NCBI RefSeq assembly: GCF_030811595.1
Contig: NZ_JAUSRB010000002.1
Location: forward strand, 4,216,001 to 4,280,000
Reading direction: 5' to 3'
From: Streptosporangium brasiliense
GTDB taxonomy: Bacteria > Actinomycetota > Actinomycetes > Streptosporangiales > Streptosporangiaceae
DNA length: 64,000 bases
Position 1 is the first letter of the stretch. The number at the start of each line of letters is the position of its first letter. The translations under genes and the position numbers were made by a program. Below are positions 49,901-57,962 of the stretch, piece by piece. The notes beneath the pieces are model-generated. The model did no database searches, was not told the origin of the DNA, and saw only the letters and a program-made list of their open reading frames with translations.

Positions 49901-52744
49901 CAGCGGCTGGGCGTGCCCGCCGCGCAGGCGCCGACGAACCTGGCCACCGCCAGCCTGCGCGAGCTGGCCGCCGCGCTCGACACGCTGGCGCAGAACGCCC
50001 AGGCGGCCGACTCCGCCCCCGCCAAGCTGGTGGCGGGCGCGGCGCCGTGGGCCCGGCCGTTCGCCGTCGACCTCGACGAGGTGCCGCTGCCGGCGCGCAC
50101 CACGCCCGAGGAGAGCGGGCAGTGGCAGGTGTTCGGGGCCGAGCAGTCCCTGCTCGCCGAGCCGCTGCGCCTGGCGCTCGAACGGGAGAAGGTCGGCTCC
50201 GGCGTGCTCGTGTGCCTGCCGCAGGACTGCGCCGAAAAGCACCTGGAGCAGGCGCTGCTGGGCGCCAAGGCGGCCATCCGGGGCGCGCAGGACAGCCGGT
50301 TCGTCCTCCTCCAGCACGGCCGCGGCGCGGCGGGCCTGGCCAAGACGCTCCAGCTGGAGGCCCCCCACCTGCGCGTCACCATCGTCCACGCGCCGGCGGT
50401 CGCCGAGACGGTCGGCCGGGTGGCGGCCGAGGTGGCGGCGACCACGAGCTACGCCGAGGTCCACTACGACGCCGACGGCGTGCGGCGGGTGCCGACGATG
50501 CGCGCCATGCCGGTACGGCCGGCCCGCACCGAGCAGCCGCTCGACGGGACCGACGTGCTGCTGGTGACCGGCGGAGGCAAGGGCATCACCGCCGAGTGCG
50601 CGCTGGCGGTGGCCGTCGACAGCGGCGCCAAGCTGGCCGTGCTGGGACGTTCGGACCCGGCCGACGACCAGGAGCTGGCCGACAACCTCCGGCGGATGAC
50701 GGACTCCGGCGTGACCGTGCGCTACGCCCGGGCCGACGTCACCGACGCCGACCAGGTGCGCCGCGCGGTCGCCGAGGTGGAGGCGGCCCTCGGGCCCGTC
50801 ACCGCGGTGCTGCACGGTGCCGGCCGCAACGAGCCCGGCGGGCTGGCGAGCCTCGACATGGCCGCCTTCCGGCGGACCTTCGCCCCCAAGGTCGGCGGCC
50901 TGCGCAACGTGCTGGCCGCCGTCGAACCTGGCCGGCTGCGCCTGCTGGTGTCCTTCGGCAGCATCATCGGCCGCGCCGGGCTGCACGGCGAGGCGCACTA
51001 CGCCACCGCCAACGAATGGCTGGCCGACCTCACCGGCGAGGTCGCCGCGCGCCACCCGCAGTGCCGCAGCATCTGCATGGAGTGGTCGGTCTGGTCCGAG
51101 GTCGGCATGGGCGAGCGGCTGTCGGTCGTCGACGGCCTGGCCCGCAAGGGCATCACGCCGATCTCCCCGGAGCAGGGTGTGGAGATCATGCGGCGGCTGG
51201 TGGCCGACCCCGAAGCGCCCACCGTCGTGGTGATCAGCGGGCGTACCGAGGGCATCGACACCGTCCGCTACGACCTGCCGTCGCTGCCGCTGCTGCGGTT
51301 CGTCGACAGGCCGCTGATCCGCTACCACGGCGTCGAGCTCGTCACCGAGATCGAGATGAACGCCGGGACCGACCTCTACCTCGCCGACCACCTCCTCGAC
51401 GGCAACCTTCTCTTCCCGGCCGTGTTCGGCATGGAGGCCATGGCACAGGTGGCCACCGCCGCCACCGGCTGGGAGACGGTGCCGGTGATCGAGCAGGCGG
51501 AGTTCATGCGGCCCATCATCGTGCCGCCGAACGGCAGCACGACGGTCCGCATCGCCGCGACCGTCACCGGCGACCAGACGGTGGAGGTGGCCATCCGCAG
51601 CGCGGAGACCGGCTTCGACGTCGAGCACTTCCGGGCGCGGCTGCGCTTCACCGGTGACGGCGCGCCCGACGGGCCGCCGGACCAGGTCGGCGCCGGGCTG
51701 CCGCTGGTGCCGCTGGACCCGGACAGCGAGATGTACGGGGACGTGCTGTTCCAGGGCACGCGCTTCCAGCGCCTGCGCCGTTACCACCGGGCTGCCGCCC
51801 GGCACGTCGACGCCGACGTGGCGGCGGTGGAGGCGGGGGACTGGTTCGCCGGATTCCTCCCGGGCGAGCTGCTGCTCGGCGACCCGGGCATGCGCGACGC
51901 GCTGATGCACGGCAACCAGGTCTGCGTGCCCGACGCCACGCTGCTGCCGACCGGGATCGAGCGGGTGCACCCCGGCGGTGCCGCGCTGGCCGAGGCGGGC
52001 GAGCTGCGCTACTGCGCCACCGAACGGCAGCGCGACGGCGACACCTACATCTACGACATCGCCGTGCGCACCGCCGCCGGCGAGGTCGTCGAGCGGTGGG
52101 AGGGCCTGCGCCTGCAGGCGGTGCGCAAGAAGGACGGGCGCGGGCCGTGGGTGACCCCGCTGCTCGGCTCCTACCTGGAGCGGACGCTGGAGGACCTGGT
52201 CGGCGCCCGGGTCGCGGTCGCCGTGGAACCCGGCCGTCCGGACGTCCCGGAAGGCGACGGTGAGCACCGTACCCGGACGGCCGTGGCCGTGGGACGGGCG
52301 CTCGGTCACCAGGTCGAGGTCCGCTACCGGCCGGACGGGCAGCCGGAGATCGACGGAGACCGGGCGATCTCGGCCTCCCACGGGGCCGGGGTGACCCTGG
52401 GCGTCGCGGCCGCCGGCACGGTGGGCTGCGAGGTCGAAGGGGTGACCGAGCGGTCGGCGACGGTGTGGAAGGAACTGCTCGGCGAGTACGCCCTCATCGT
52501 CGAGCCGGTCGCCGCGGAGACGGGCGAGAGCCTCGACACCGCGGGGACGCGCGTCCTGGCCGCCGCCGGATGTCTGCGGAAGGCCGGCCTCCCGGCGGAC
52601 GCCCCCCTCACCCTGGCCCCGGCGCAGCGGGACGCCTGGGTGGTCTTCACCTCAGGCGCCCTGCGGATCGCGACGCTCGTCACGAGCCTGCGGGACGCCC
52701 AGGCCCCAGTCGTGTTCGCAGTCCTCACCGAAGGGCGGTCGTAG
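46955..52744 (+). CDS. pksE: Iterative enediyne polyketide synthase
   Basis: This 1929-residue enediyne PKS builds the polyene precursor of the enediyne core. Domains in order: KS (1-460; C211 in DGACSSSLLS, EGHGTGTAVGD, KGMIGHAKAAAG), AT-like (560-870; S655 in GHSLGEISALQWAG), ACP (930-1030; likely phosphopantetheine Ser S971 in LHLSSVTVM), KR (1120-1400; TGGGKGIT at 1205, Y1349), DH (1440-1750; H1479 in LADHLLDG) and a C-terminal phosphopantetheinyl-transferase-like domain (1780-1929). The last domain has E1826 where GxDxE-type motifs usually have Asp, and G1872 where a Glu is usual in the WxxxEC-type motif; both may matter. Start overlaps UnbU by 4 bp. Confidence 0.96.
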   Translation: MSRIAIVGMACRYPDATSPRELWENALAGRRAFRRLPDVRMRLEDYWDADPATPDRFYARNAAVIEGYEFDRIAYKIAGSTYRSTDLTHWLALDMAGQALADAGFPMGEGLPRERTSVVVGNTLTGEFTRANVMRLRWPYVRRTLAASLKEQGWDDDRLAAFLDDFEATYKSPFPGIDEDTLAGGLSNTIAGRICNHFDLNGGGYTVDGACSSSLLSVVTAAKALIDGDVDVAIAGGVDLSIDPFEIVGFAKTGALAKGEFRLYDRHSNGFWPGEGCGMIVLMREADALEARRRIYATIAGWGISSDGKGGMTRPEVSGYQLALRRAYERAGFGIETVELFEGHGTGTAVGDMTELTALSGARSAAAPGASPAAVSSIKGMIGHAKAAAGVAGLIKATMAVHEQVLPPTIGCVDPHQVLTDESASLRVLRKAEPWPAGAPVRAGVTAMGFGGINTHVVLEKTGPRRRVPLPSRTRMLASSLQDAELLLADAASPQELRERLTRLADFVPQVSYAQLSDLAATLQRDLRDLPHRAAVVVSSPEDAEKQLRRVIEALDAGETGLFTPDGRAFLGHADGPGRVGYLFPGQGSGRGTSGGALRRRFAEVEEIYAEAALPTDGDMVATAVAQPRIVTGSMAGLRALSALGVEADIAVGHSLGEISALQWAGALDEEALLRVAAVRGEAMTEHSASGTMAGVRATPDAVTELIDDLPVVIAGYNGPNQTVVAGPVDAVETLGSRAAAAGLRWTRLSVSHAFHSPLVAPAAEAFGAHLAGEEFGRIERPVVSTVTGQTLPPDTDVPALLRRQITDPVLFTQAVEAAAKEIDLFVEVGPGRVLSGLAADVTDVPAVALDTDDESLTGLLRVAGAAYVTGVPIIHEELFQGRLVRPLEVGAEFKFFASPVEQAPQIHIRGGARKVEEIPPAVGTAPAQSEGQPGESSVDLLRRLAAERAELPLEMVSEDSHPLDELHLSSVTVMHIIDQATQRLGVPAAQAPTNLATASLRELAAALDTLAQNAQAADSAPAKLVAGAAPWARPFAVDLDEVPLPARTTPEESGQWQVFGAEQSLLAEPLRLALEREKVGSGVLVCLPQDCAEKHLEQALLGAKAAIRGAQDSRFVLLQHGRGAAGLAKTLQLEAPHLRVTIVHAPAVAETVGRVAAEVAATTSYAEVHYDADGVRRVPTMRAMPVRPARTEQPLDGTDVLLVTGGGKGITAECALAVAVDSGAKLAVLGRSDPADDQELADNLRRMTDSGVTVRYARADVTDADQVRRAVAEVEAALGPVTAVLHGAGRNEPGGLASLDMAAFRRTFAPKVGGLRNVLAAVEPGRLRLLVSFGSIIGRAGLHGEAHYATANEWLADLTGEVAARHPQCRSICMEWSVWSEVGMGERLSVVDGLARKGITPISPEQGVEIMRRLVADPEAPTVVVISGRTEGIDTVRYDLPSLPLLRFVDRPLIRYHGVELVTEIEMNAGTDLYLADHLLDGNLLFPAVFGMEAMAQVATAATGWETVPVIEQAEFMRPIIVPPNGSTTVRIAATVTGDQTVEVAIRSAETGFDVEHFRARLRFTGDGAPDGPPDQVGAGLPLVPLDPDSEMYGDVLFQGTRFQRLRRYHRAAARHVDADVAAVEAGDWFAGFLPGELLLGDPGMRDALMHGNQVCVPDATLLPTGIERVHPGGAALAEAGELRYCATERQRDGDTYIYDIAVRTAAGEVVERWEGLRLQAVRKKDGRGPWVTPLLGSYLERTLEDLVGARVAVAVEPGRPDVPEGDGEHRTRTAVAVGRALGHQVEVRYRPDGQPEIDGDRAISASHGAGVTLGVAAAGTVGCEVEGVTERSATVWKELLGEYALIVEPVAAETGESLDTAGTRVLAAAGCLRKAGLPADAPLTLAPAQRDAWVVFTSGALRIATLVTSLRDAQAPVVFAVLTEGRS

Positions 52745-52747
52745 GCC

Positions 52748-53176
52748 ATGAGCAAGTACTACGAATACCTGCACACGGTCGGTTTCGAAGAGACCAACAT
52801 CGTCGGCAACGTCTACTACGTCAACTACCTGCGCTGGCAGGGACGGTGCCGGGAGATGTTCCTCAAGCAGCGGGCGCCGGAGGTGCTCGCGGACCTGCAG
52901 GACGACCTGAAGCTCTTCACGCTGAAGGTCGACTGCGAGTTCTTCGCCGAGATCACGGCCTTCGACGAGCTCTCCATCAGGATGCGCCTGGTCGACCTGG
53001 CGCAGACCCAGATCGAGTTCAGCTTCGACTACGTCCGGCTCGACGCCGGCGAGCGGGAGACGCTCGTCGCCCGCGGACGGCAGCGCGTGGCGTGCATGAG
53101 AGGGCCGAACACCCGCACGGCCCCCGCCAGAGTCCCTGAGCCGCTGGCCCGGGCGCTCGAACCGTACGCGTCGTAG
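52748..53176 (+). CDS. Enediyne thioesterase (E10/TEBC)
   Basis: This is a hotdog-fold thioesterase of 142 residues that works with the enediyne PKS, releasing the polyene chain. It shows GFEETNIVGNVYYVNYLRWQ near the start (with the Asn and Tyr used by the family) and FSFDYVRLDAGERE later. It lies 3 bp after the PKS stop, the conserved position. Release of a heptaene or related chain is the known role of the family; the actual product here is unknown. Confidence 0.94.
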   Translation: MSKYYEYLHTVGFEETNIVGNVYYVNYLRWQGRCREMFLKQRAPEVLADLQDDLKLFTLKVDCEFFAEITAFDELSIRMRLVDLAQTQIEFSFDYVRLDAGERETLVARGRQRVACMRGPNTRTAPARVPEPLARALEPYAS

Positions 53177-53206
53177 GCGCGGATCCAGACAGGCCAGGAG
53201 GTCAGC

Positions 53207-53746
53207 GTGACAGTCGACAACACCACGTCGTCCCGCGAGGCGGCAGACGCGAAGGCACTGCGGCGGGCGTTCGGGACGTTCGCCACCGGTGTCACCGTGG
53301 TCACGACAGGCGGCCCCATCCCGCACGCCATGACCGCGAACTCCTTCACCTCGGTCTCGCTCGACCCGCCGCTCGTGCTGGTCTGCGTCGACCGCAACGC
53401 GGTCATGCACCGGTGTCTCACCAGCACGGAGTTCTTCGGAGTGAGCGTGCTGGCCGACCACCAGGAGGCTGAGGCCCGGCACTTCGCCGACCGCTGGCGG
53501 ACCCTGGGCGCCGCCCAGTTCGACAACGTCGGCTGCCTGCCTGGGGAGCTCACCGGTGTGCCGCTGATGGAGGGCGCCCTCGCCCGCTTCGAATGCGAGC
53601 TGTGGCGCACCTACGACGGCGGTGACCACACCATCTTCATAGGGAAGGTGCTGTCCATGGACCAGCAGCCGGGCCGGGACGGGCTGCTGGTCTTCAACGG
53701 GAAGTTCCGCCAGATCACCCCGGACTGGAGCGAGGTGACGGCATGA
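53207..53746 (+). CDS. Flavin reductase (E6-type)
   Basis: This is a 179-residue flavin reductase domain protein, which supplies reduced FMN or FAD to a monooxygenase. Recognisable parts are RRAFGTFATGVTVVT, HAMTANSFTSVSLDPPLVLV and FGVSVLADHQEAEARHFA. It starts at GTG 53207 with GAGGTC. Its stop overlaps the P450 gene (ATGA). In C-1027-type clusters the reductase is called E6; no two-component monooxygenase is seen here. Confidence 0.9.
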   Translation: MTVDNTTSSREAADAKALRRAFGTFATGVTVVTTGGPIPHAMTANSFTSVSLDPPLVLVCVDRNAVMHRCLTSTEFFGVSVLADHQEAEARHFADRWRTLGAAQFDNVGCLPGELTGVPLMEGALARFECELWRTYDGGDHTIFIGKVLSMDQQPGRDGLLVFNGKFRQITPDWSEVTA

Positions 53747-55185
53747 CCTCCGGAGGACGACACGCCGAGGCGGTGCCGGGGGGAACGTCCCCCGGCACCC
53801 GCCGGGTGCCGCCCGGACCGCCGTGGTGGGCGGGGCCGAGCCTGTTCAAGAAACTGGCGACGGACCGGCTCGGCATGATGTCGCTCGCCGCGACGTACGG
53901 CGACGCGGCCCGGCTGTCCATCGGGCCCAAGACCCTCTACTTCTTCAACCATCCCGACCACGCCAAGCACGTGCTGGCCGACAACAGCGGCAATTACCAC
54001 AAGGGAGTCGGCCTGGTCCAGGCGCGGCGGGCCATCGGTGAGGGGCTGCTGACCAGCGAGGGCGAGCTGTGGCGCAAGCAGCGCCGGATGATCCAGCCGG
54101 TCTTCCAGAACAAGCGGATCTCCCAGCAGGCCGGGGTCATCGCCGCGGAGGCGGCGGCCCTGGTGGACCGGCTCCGGTCCCACACCGGCGGGCAGCCGGT
54201 CGACGTGGTCCAGGAGATGACCTCGCTCAGCCTCGGCGTGCTCGGCCGAACCCTGCTCGACGCCGACCTCGGTGCCTTCAGCGAGATCGGGCACTCCTTC
54301 GAGGCGGTCCAGGACCAGGCGATGTTCGAGCTGGTCACGCTGGGCAAGGTGCCGATGTGGGTGCCCCTGCCCAAGCAGCTGCGTTTCCGCCGCGCCCGCG
54401 CCGAGCTGCAGCGCATCGTCGACCATCTCGTCGCCGACCGCCTCGCGCGGTCCGGCGACGGGGGCGACGACGTCGTGTCCCGACTGATCGCCTCGACCCG
54501 GCAGGAGGCCGACCCCCGGGTCGGCCGCCAGCGGATGCGCGATGAGCTGGTCACGCTGCTGCTCGCCGGGCACGAGACGACGGCCAGCACGCTGTCGTGG
54601 ACCTTCTACCTCGTCGACCGGCACCCGGAGGTCCGGGAGCGGCTGCACGCCGAGGCGGTGGAGGTGCTCGGTGACCGGCTGCCGGTCTACGAGGACCTCC
54701 ACCGGTTGAAGTACACCGCGATGGTGGTGGAAGAGGTCATGCGCCTCTACCCGCCGGTCTGGATGCTGCCGCGGGAGGCCCAGGGGGACGACGAGGTCGG
54801 CGGCTACCGCGTGCCGGCCGGTTCCGACGTCCTGATCAGCCCGTACACGCTGCACCGGCACCCCGCCTTCTGGGACGCGCCGGACCGCTTCGACCCGGAC
54901 CGCTTCGACCCGGACCGTCCCACGGGCCGGCCCCGGTACGCCTACATCCCCTTCGGCGCCGGGCCCCGGTTCTGCGTCGGCAACCACCTGGGCATGATGG
55001 AGGCCACGTTCGTGATCGCCATGGTCGCCCGCGACCTCCGCCTGGCCAAGGTGCCCGGCTACAAGGTGGTCGCCGAGCCGATGCTGTCCCTCCGGGTGCG
55101 CGGCGGGCTGCCGATGACCGTGCACCCCGCGGCCGGCTCCCGGGCCACGCGGCCCCGGGCCGGCTCCCGGCAGGCCGGGGCGTGA
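53743..55185 (+). CDS. Cytochrome P450 (E7-type)
   Basis: This is a 480-residue bacterial P450. The I-helix is LLLAGHETTASTLSW, the ExxR motif is in EEVMRLYPPVWMLPRE, and the heme loop is PFGAGPRFCVGNHLGM with C411. The proline-rich start (GTRRVPPGPPWWAGP) is normal. It starts with a 4-bp overlap with the reductase gene. It probably oxidises the enediyne core or a side unit and may correspond to the E7 P450 of known clusters. Confidence 0.93.
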   Translation: MTSGGRHAEAVPGGTSPGTRRVPPGPPWWAGPSLFKKLATDRLGMMSLAATYGDAARLSIGPKTLYFFNHPDHAKHVLADNSGNYHKGVGLVQARRAIGEGLLTSEGELWRKQRRMIQPVFQNKRISQQAGVIAAEAAALVDRLRSHTGGQPVDVVQEMTSLSLGVLGRTLLDADLGAFSEIGHSFEAVQDQAMFELVTLGKVPMWVPLPKQLRFRRARAELQRIVDHLVADRLARSGDGGDDVVSRLIASTRQEADPRVGRQRMRDELVTLLLAGHETTASTLSWTFYLVDRHPEVRERLHAEAVEVLGDRLPVYEDLHRLKYTAMVVEEVMRLYPPVWMLPREAQGDDEVGGYRVPAGSDVLISPYTLHRHPAFWDAPDRFDPDRFDPDRPTGRPRYAYIPFGAGPRFCVGNHLGMMEATFVIAMVARDLRLAKVPGYKVVAEPMLSLRVRGGLPMTVHPAAGSRATRPRAGSRQAGA

Positions 55186-55747
55186 GATCCGCCCGCCGCG
55201 GCGCCTCGGAGCACGTGGGCGCCGCGGTACGCGGGCGGTGACGAGAGGGCCCGGTGAGAGTGCGGGGAGGGCCTGGTGAGTGGTGGGGGGAGGTCCTGGT
55301 GACGGGCTGAGGGAGGGCCCGGCCGGGACGTCCCCTCAGCGGCCTGCCGTCGTCATCCCCTCCGCCCCCGCTCGCCCCGTGGCCGGAGCCCCGGGGCGGC
55401 ATCCCCGTCCCCCGCGCGGCGGTCTGTTTCCCGTGTTCGGCCCCGTCCCCGTGTGCCGCCCTGTTTCCCGTATGGCGGCCCGTCCCCGTGTGCCGGCCTG
55501 TTTCCTGTCTGCCGGTCCCGTCCCCGCCTGCCGGCCTGTTTCCCGTATGGCGGCCCGCTCCTCCCGCGCCGGCCTGTTCCCCGTGTTCAGCCCCGTTCCC
55601 CGGTCTGCCGGCCCGTCCCCGTGTGCCGGCCTGTTCCCCGTGTTCGGCCCGTCCCGGGCGGCGGCCTGTTCCCGTGTGCGGGCCGCCGGGCGGTGTCCCG
55701 GTCCTCCCGCACCGGCGCCGGCGCGATGCGGGTGAGGGGACGGTGGG
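55186..55747. repeat. Repetitive GC-rich gap between the P450 and AraC genes
   Basis: These 562 bases carry no gene I trust. From about 55430 to 55690 a unit of roughly 40-45 bp (CCCGTGTGCCGGCCTGTTTCCC and a CGTATGGCGGCCCG partner) recurs six to seven times with changes. An earlier array of GAGGGCCTGGTGA-type units spans 55246-55325. Both lie between the converging P450 and AraC genes. Confidence 0.7.
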
Positions 55748-56515
55748 TCAGCTCGCCTGCCGGACGGCGGCCACGGCCAGCAGGTCGCGCAGCGCGAGCA
55801 GCACCGGCGGGTCGAGGGCGTGCATCGGCCTGAGCTGGACGTCGGCGAGCGCGGTGTCCGCGCCGGGCTCTACCGTGATCGGCCCGTGACGCCCGATGCA
55901 CAGCGCCTCGTCCCCGTCGGGCGGGTAGTTGGTGGCGTTCTCGCTGCCGGCGGCGACGGACTGCGCGATCAGGTGCCACTGTCCCTCGGGGACGTCCTCC
56001 AGCACGTACGGCCCGGGCCGGTGGAGAACCGTGTATCTGACCGGCCGGCCCTCAAGGATGCGGTCGGGGAACAGCCCGGCGAAGACCGGCCGGTCCGTCA
56101 GCGGGGACGAGATGTCACCGCGGACCGTCATGGTCGCGGTCCCCCCGAGGGCGGGGCGTTCCTCGATGAGGAGCTGCGGCGTGACGCTCTCGAACTGGCG
56201 GTATTTGGTCGGAGAGACCCCCACGCTGCTGGTGAACCGTGAGCTGAAGGTGCCGACGCTGGAGTAGCCCACCCGATGGCTGATGTCGGTGACGGTCAGC
56301 GAGGTGGAGGCGAGGAGCCGCTTGGCCTCGCGGAGCCGTACCGCCGACAGGAACCTGCCGGGCGACAGGCCGGTGACCCGTTGGAAGACACGGGAGAAAT
56401 GAAACTTGCTGAACATCGCGGTGCGAGCCATGTCGTCGATGGTGATCTGATCACCTAAGTTATCGTGCATGCTGTCGACGACTCGCATGACGGCTTGCTC
56501 GATTACGTCGTTCAT
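55748..56515 (-). CDS. AraC-family regulator with N-terminal HTH
   Basis: This 255-residue AraC/XylS regulator has its DNA-binding domain at the start (residues 8-105; IDDMARTAMFSKFHFSRVFQ, DISHRVGYSSVGTFSSRFT). A C-terminal part of about 145 residues is of unknown ligand type (TVRGDISSPLTDRPVFAGLF). It points toward the P450 from the other side and is the nearest regulator of the enediyne genes, so pathway control is likely. Confidence 0.9.
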   Translation of the reverse strand: MNDVIEQAVMRVVDSMHDNLGDQITIDDMARTAMFSKFHFSRVFQRVTGLSPGRFLSAVRLREAKRLLASTSLTVTDISHRVGYSSVGTFSSRFTSSVGVSPTKYRQFESVTPQLLIEERPALGGTATMTVRGDISSPLTDRPVFAGLFPDRILEGRPVRYTVLHRPGPYVLEDVPEGQWHLIAQSVAAGSENATNYPPDGDEALCIGRHGPITVEPGADTALADVQLRPMHALDPPVLLALRDLLAVAAVRQAS

Positions 56516-57333
56516 TACTCCTCCCGGGTATTGAAGGTGTCATCCTGATTGACCTTGAATTGACATGGGGCGGAAAATTGAACGGATGGTCACGGCCTGT
56601 GCGCGCCTTGCGGGCGCCCGGCCGGAACATTTATCCACATGCCTGCGGAAATGTTTTCGAGTGTCCCCGGCCGCTGCCGCCTGTTGCTGCTCGATGAAAT
56701 CGGCCGGCTTTACGCCGGCGACGGCTATCGGCCTGTCCGGTTATTACACGCGGCGGAGCGCACGGAACGCTGCACCGGAGTGAAGATCTTTCGAAAATAT
56801 GTTGGGGTAGTCGAACGACTACGCAATGCGCGTAAACGCGCCATGAGCGTGCCCGGCTGTTTTCCGGCCGTTGCACGTGATGAATCGATATGTGCGGCCG
56901 GGGTACGGCCGGCATGCCGACATGCCGCCCTACGGCCGTGCGCGCGGGGACCGCTTACCTGGTCAGGTGGGGTGGGAGTCGGGGTGAGGCGCAGGTTTCC
57001 GAAGGGCGCCCGATCATCCGTACGGGTGCCGCGGGAATTTTCCGCAGAGGCGATACGGAGGTTGCCCGTCGTCGGCAACCTTCCGATTTCCGTCTCCACA
57101 CCACTCACGTCGAGAGCGTATTCGTACGCCCTCGCCGGGGGAATCGAATTGCGCGCTTCCTGGGGTTCTCCCGGTCCTAATAGGGGTATCAGGGGTATGA
57201 ATAGGGGTTGTCCCCGGCGGAGTGCCCGGTAAATTGTGACGGCGCCGGTTCGATGCCGTCGAGCTGTCGTCGAGCGTTTCTCCGAGGACTTCACGCCGGG
57301 GGTGGGGTCGGTCCGTTGTGATGGGGTGTGGGG
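56516..57333. other. 818-bp gap with inverted repeats
   Basis: No gene is supported. Just before the AraC gene lies a direct repeat of TTGAC (TTGACCTTGAATTGAC near 56551). A 7-bp inverted repeat, GTAGTCG-AA-CGACTAC, sits at 56807-56822 in an AT-rich pocket. AGGGGTAT-type repeats occur at about 57180-57215. Open frames here are shadows. Confidence 0.55.
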
Positions 57334-57828
57334 ATGGCCGAGGCTCGCGAGGACGAGTTCTCGCGCTATGTCAGGGAGACGAGGCCGGCGCTGCGACGGA
57401 CGGCCTTCCTGCTCTCGTCCGACTGGTACGAGGCGGACGATCTCGTCCAGCGGGCTCTGATCGCCATTCACGGGCGCTGGGAGACCCTTGAACGGCGCGA
57501 CAGGATCGACGGCTACGCCCGCACGATCATGATCCGGATGATCATCAGTGACCGCCGGTCGCACCGGTGGTCGCGCGAGACGCTCCGGGAGACGCCGCCC
57601 GAGCCCGCTCCGGCGCTCGACCCATATGCGCTCGTGGGGGACCGGATGGTCCTGATGGACGCGCTGGCCGGGCTCGGGGCCCGGCAGCGGGCGGCGGTCG
57701 TGCTCCGTTACTGGGAGGACCGCAGTGTCGAGGAGACCGCGCGGGTGATGGGCAGCGTGTGCTCGACGGTGCGCAGCCAGACCGCCCGAGCGCTGACCGC
57801 CCTCCGCTCGGCGCTCCGGGCCGAGTGA
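57334..57828 (+). CDS. SigE-family RNA polymerase sigma factor
   Basis: This is a 164-residue ECF sigma factor of the actinobacterial SigE family, from ATG 57334 (GTG 57328 also possible). Region 2 includes TAFLLSSDWYEADDLVQRAL and region 4 includes LGARQRAAVVLRYWEDRSVEETARVM. No anti-sigma gene follows. The extension beyond region 4 is absent, as in the SigE family. It may be controlled by its own upstream DNA or by another route. Confidence 0.88.
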   Translation: MAEAREDEFSRYVRETRPALRRTAFLLSSDWYEADDLVQRALIAIHGRWETLERRDRIDGYARTIMIRMIISDRRSHRWSRETLRETPPEPAPALDPYALVGDRMVLMDALAGLGARQRAAVVLRYWEDRSVEETARVMGSVCSTVRSQTARALTALRSALRAE

Positions 57829-57962
57829 GCCGGGCAGGCGGTCGCGCGGAGGTCCGGCGGGGCCGTACGGAGGCCGGAAAGGCGGGACGGGGGCGGTTCC
57901 CGGGCGGCGTGCGTGCCGTACCGGCGCCCGCTACGGCCCGGGTAGCTCCGTGACCGGCCGAG

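Noticed and set aside
46861..51657. 1598-codon open frame inside the PKS region on the same strand, Arg/Gly-rich
   Set aside because: It is a +1 shadow of the PKS; composition is biased and no ribosome site or family match is present.
48431..52381. 1316-codon open frame opposite the PKS
   Set aside because: It is an antisense shadow typical of GC-rich coding DNA with no recognisable domain.
55280..55889. Several Cys/Pro-rich frames in the repeat gap
   Set aside because: They are produced by the repeat units themselves and end inside the AraC gene on the other strand.
56725..57564. 279-codon minus-strand frame in the 0.8-kb gap
   Set aside because: It runs antisense into the sigma gene, has no domain and no ribosome site.
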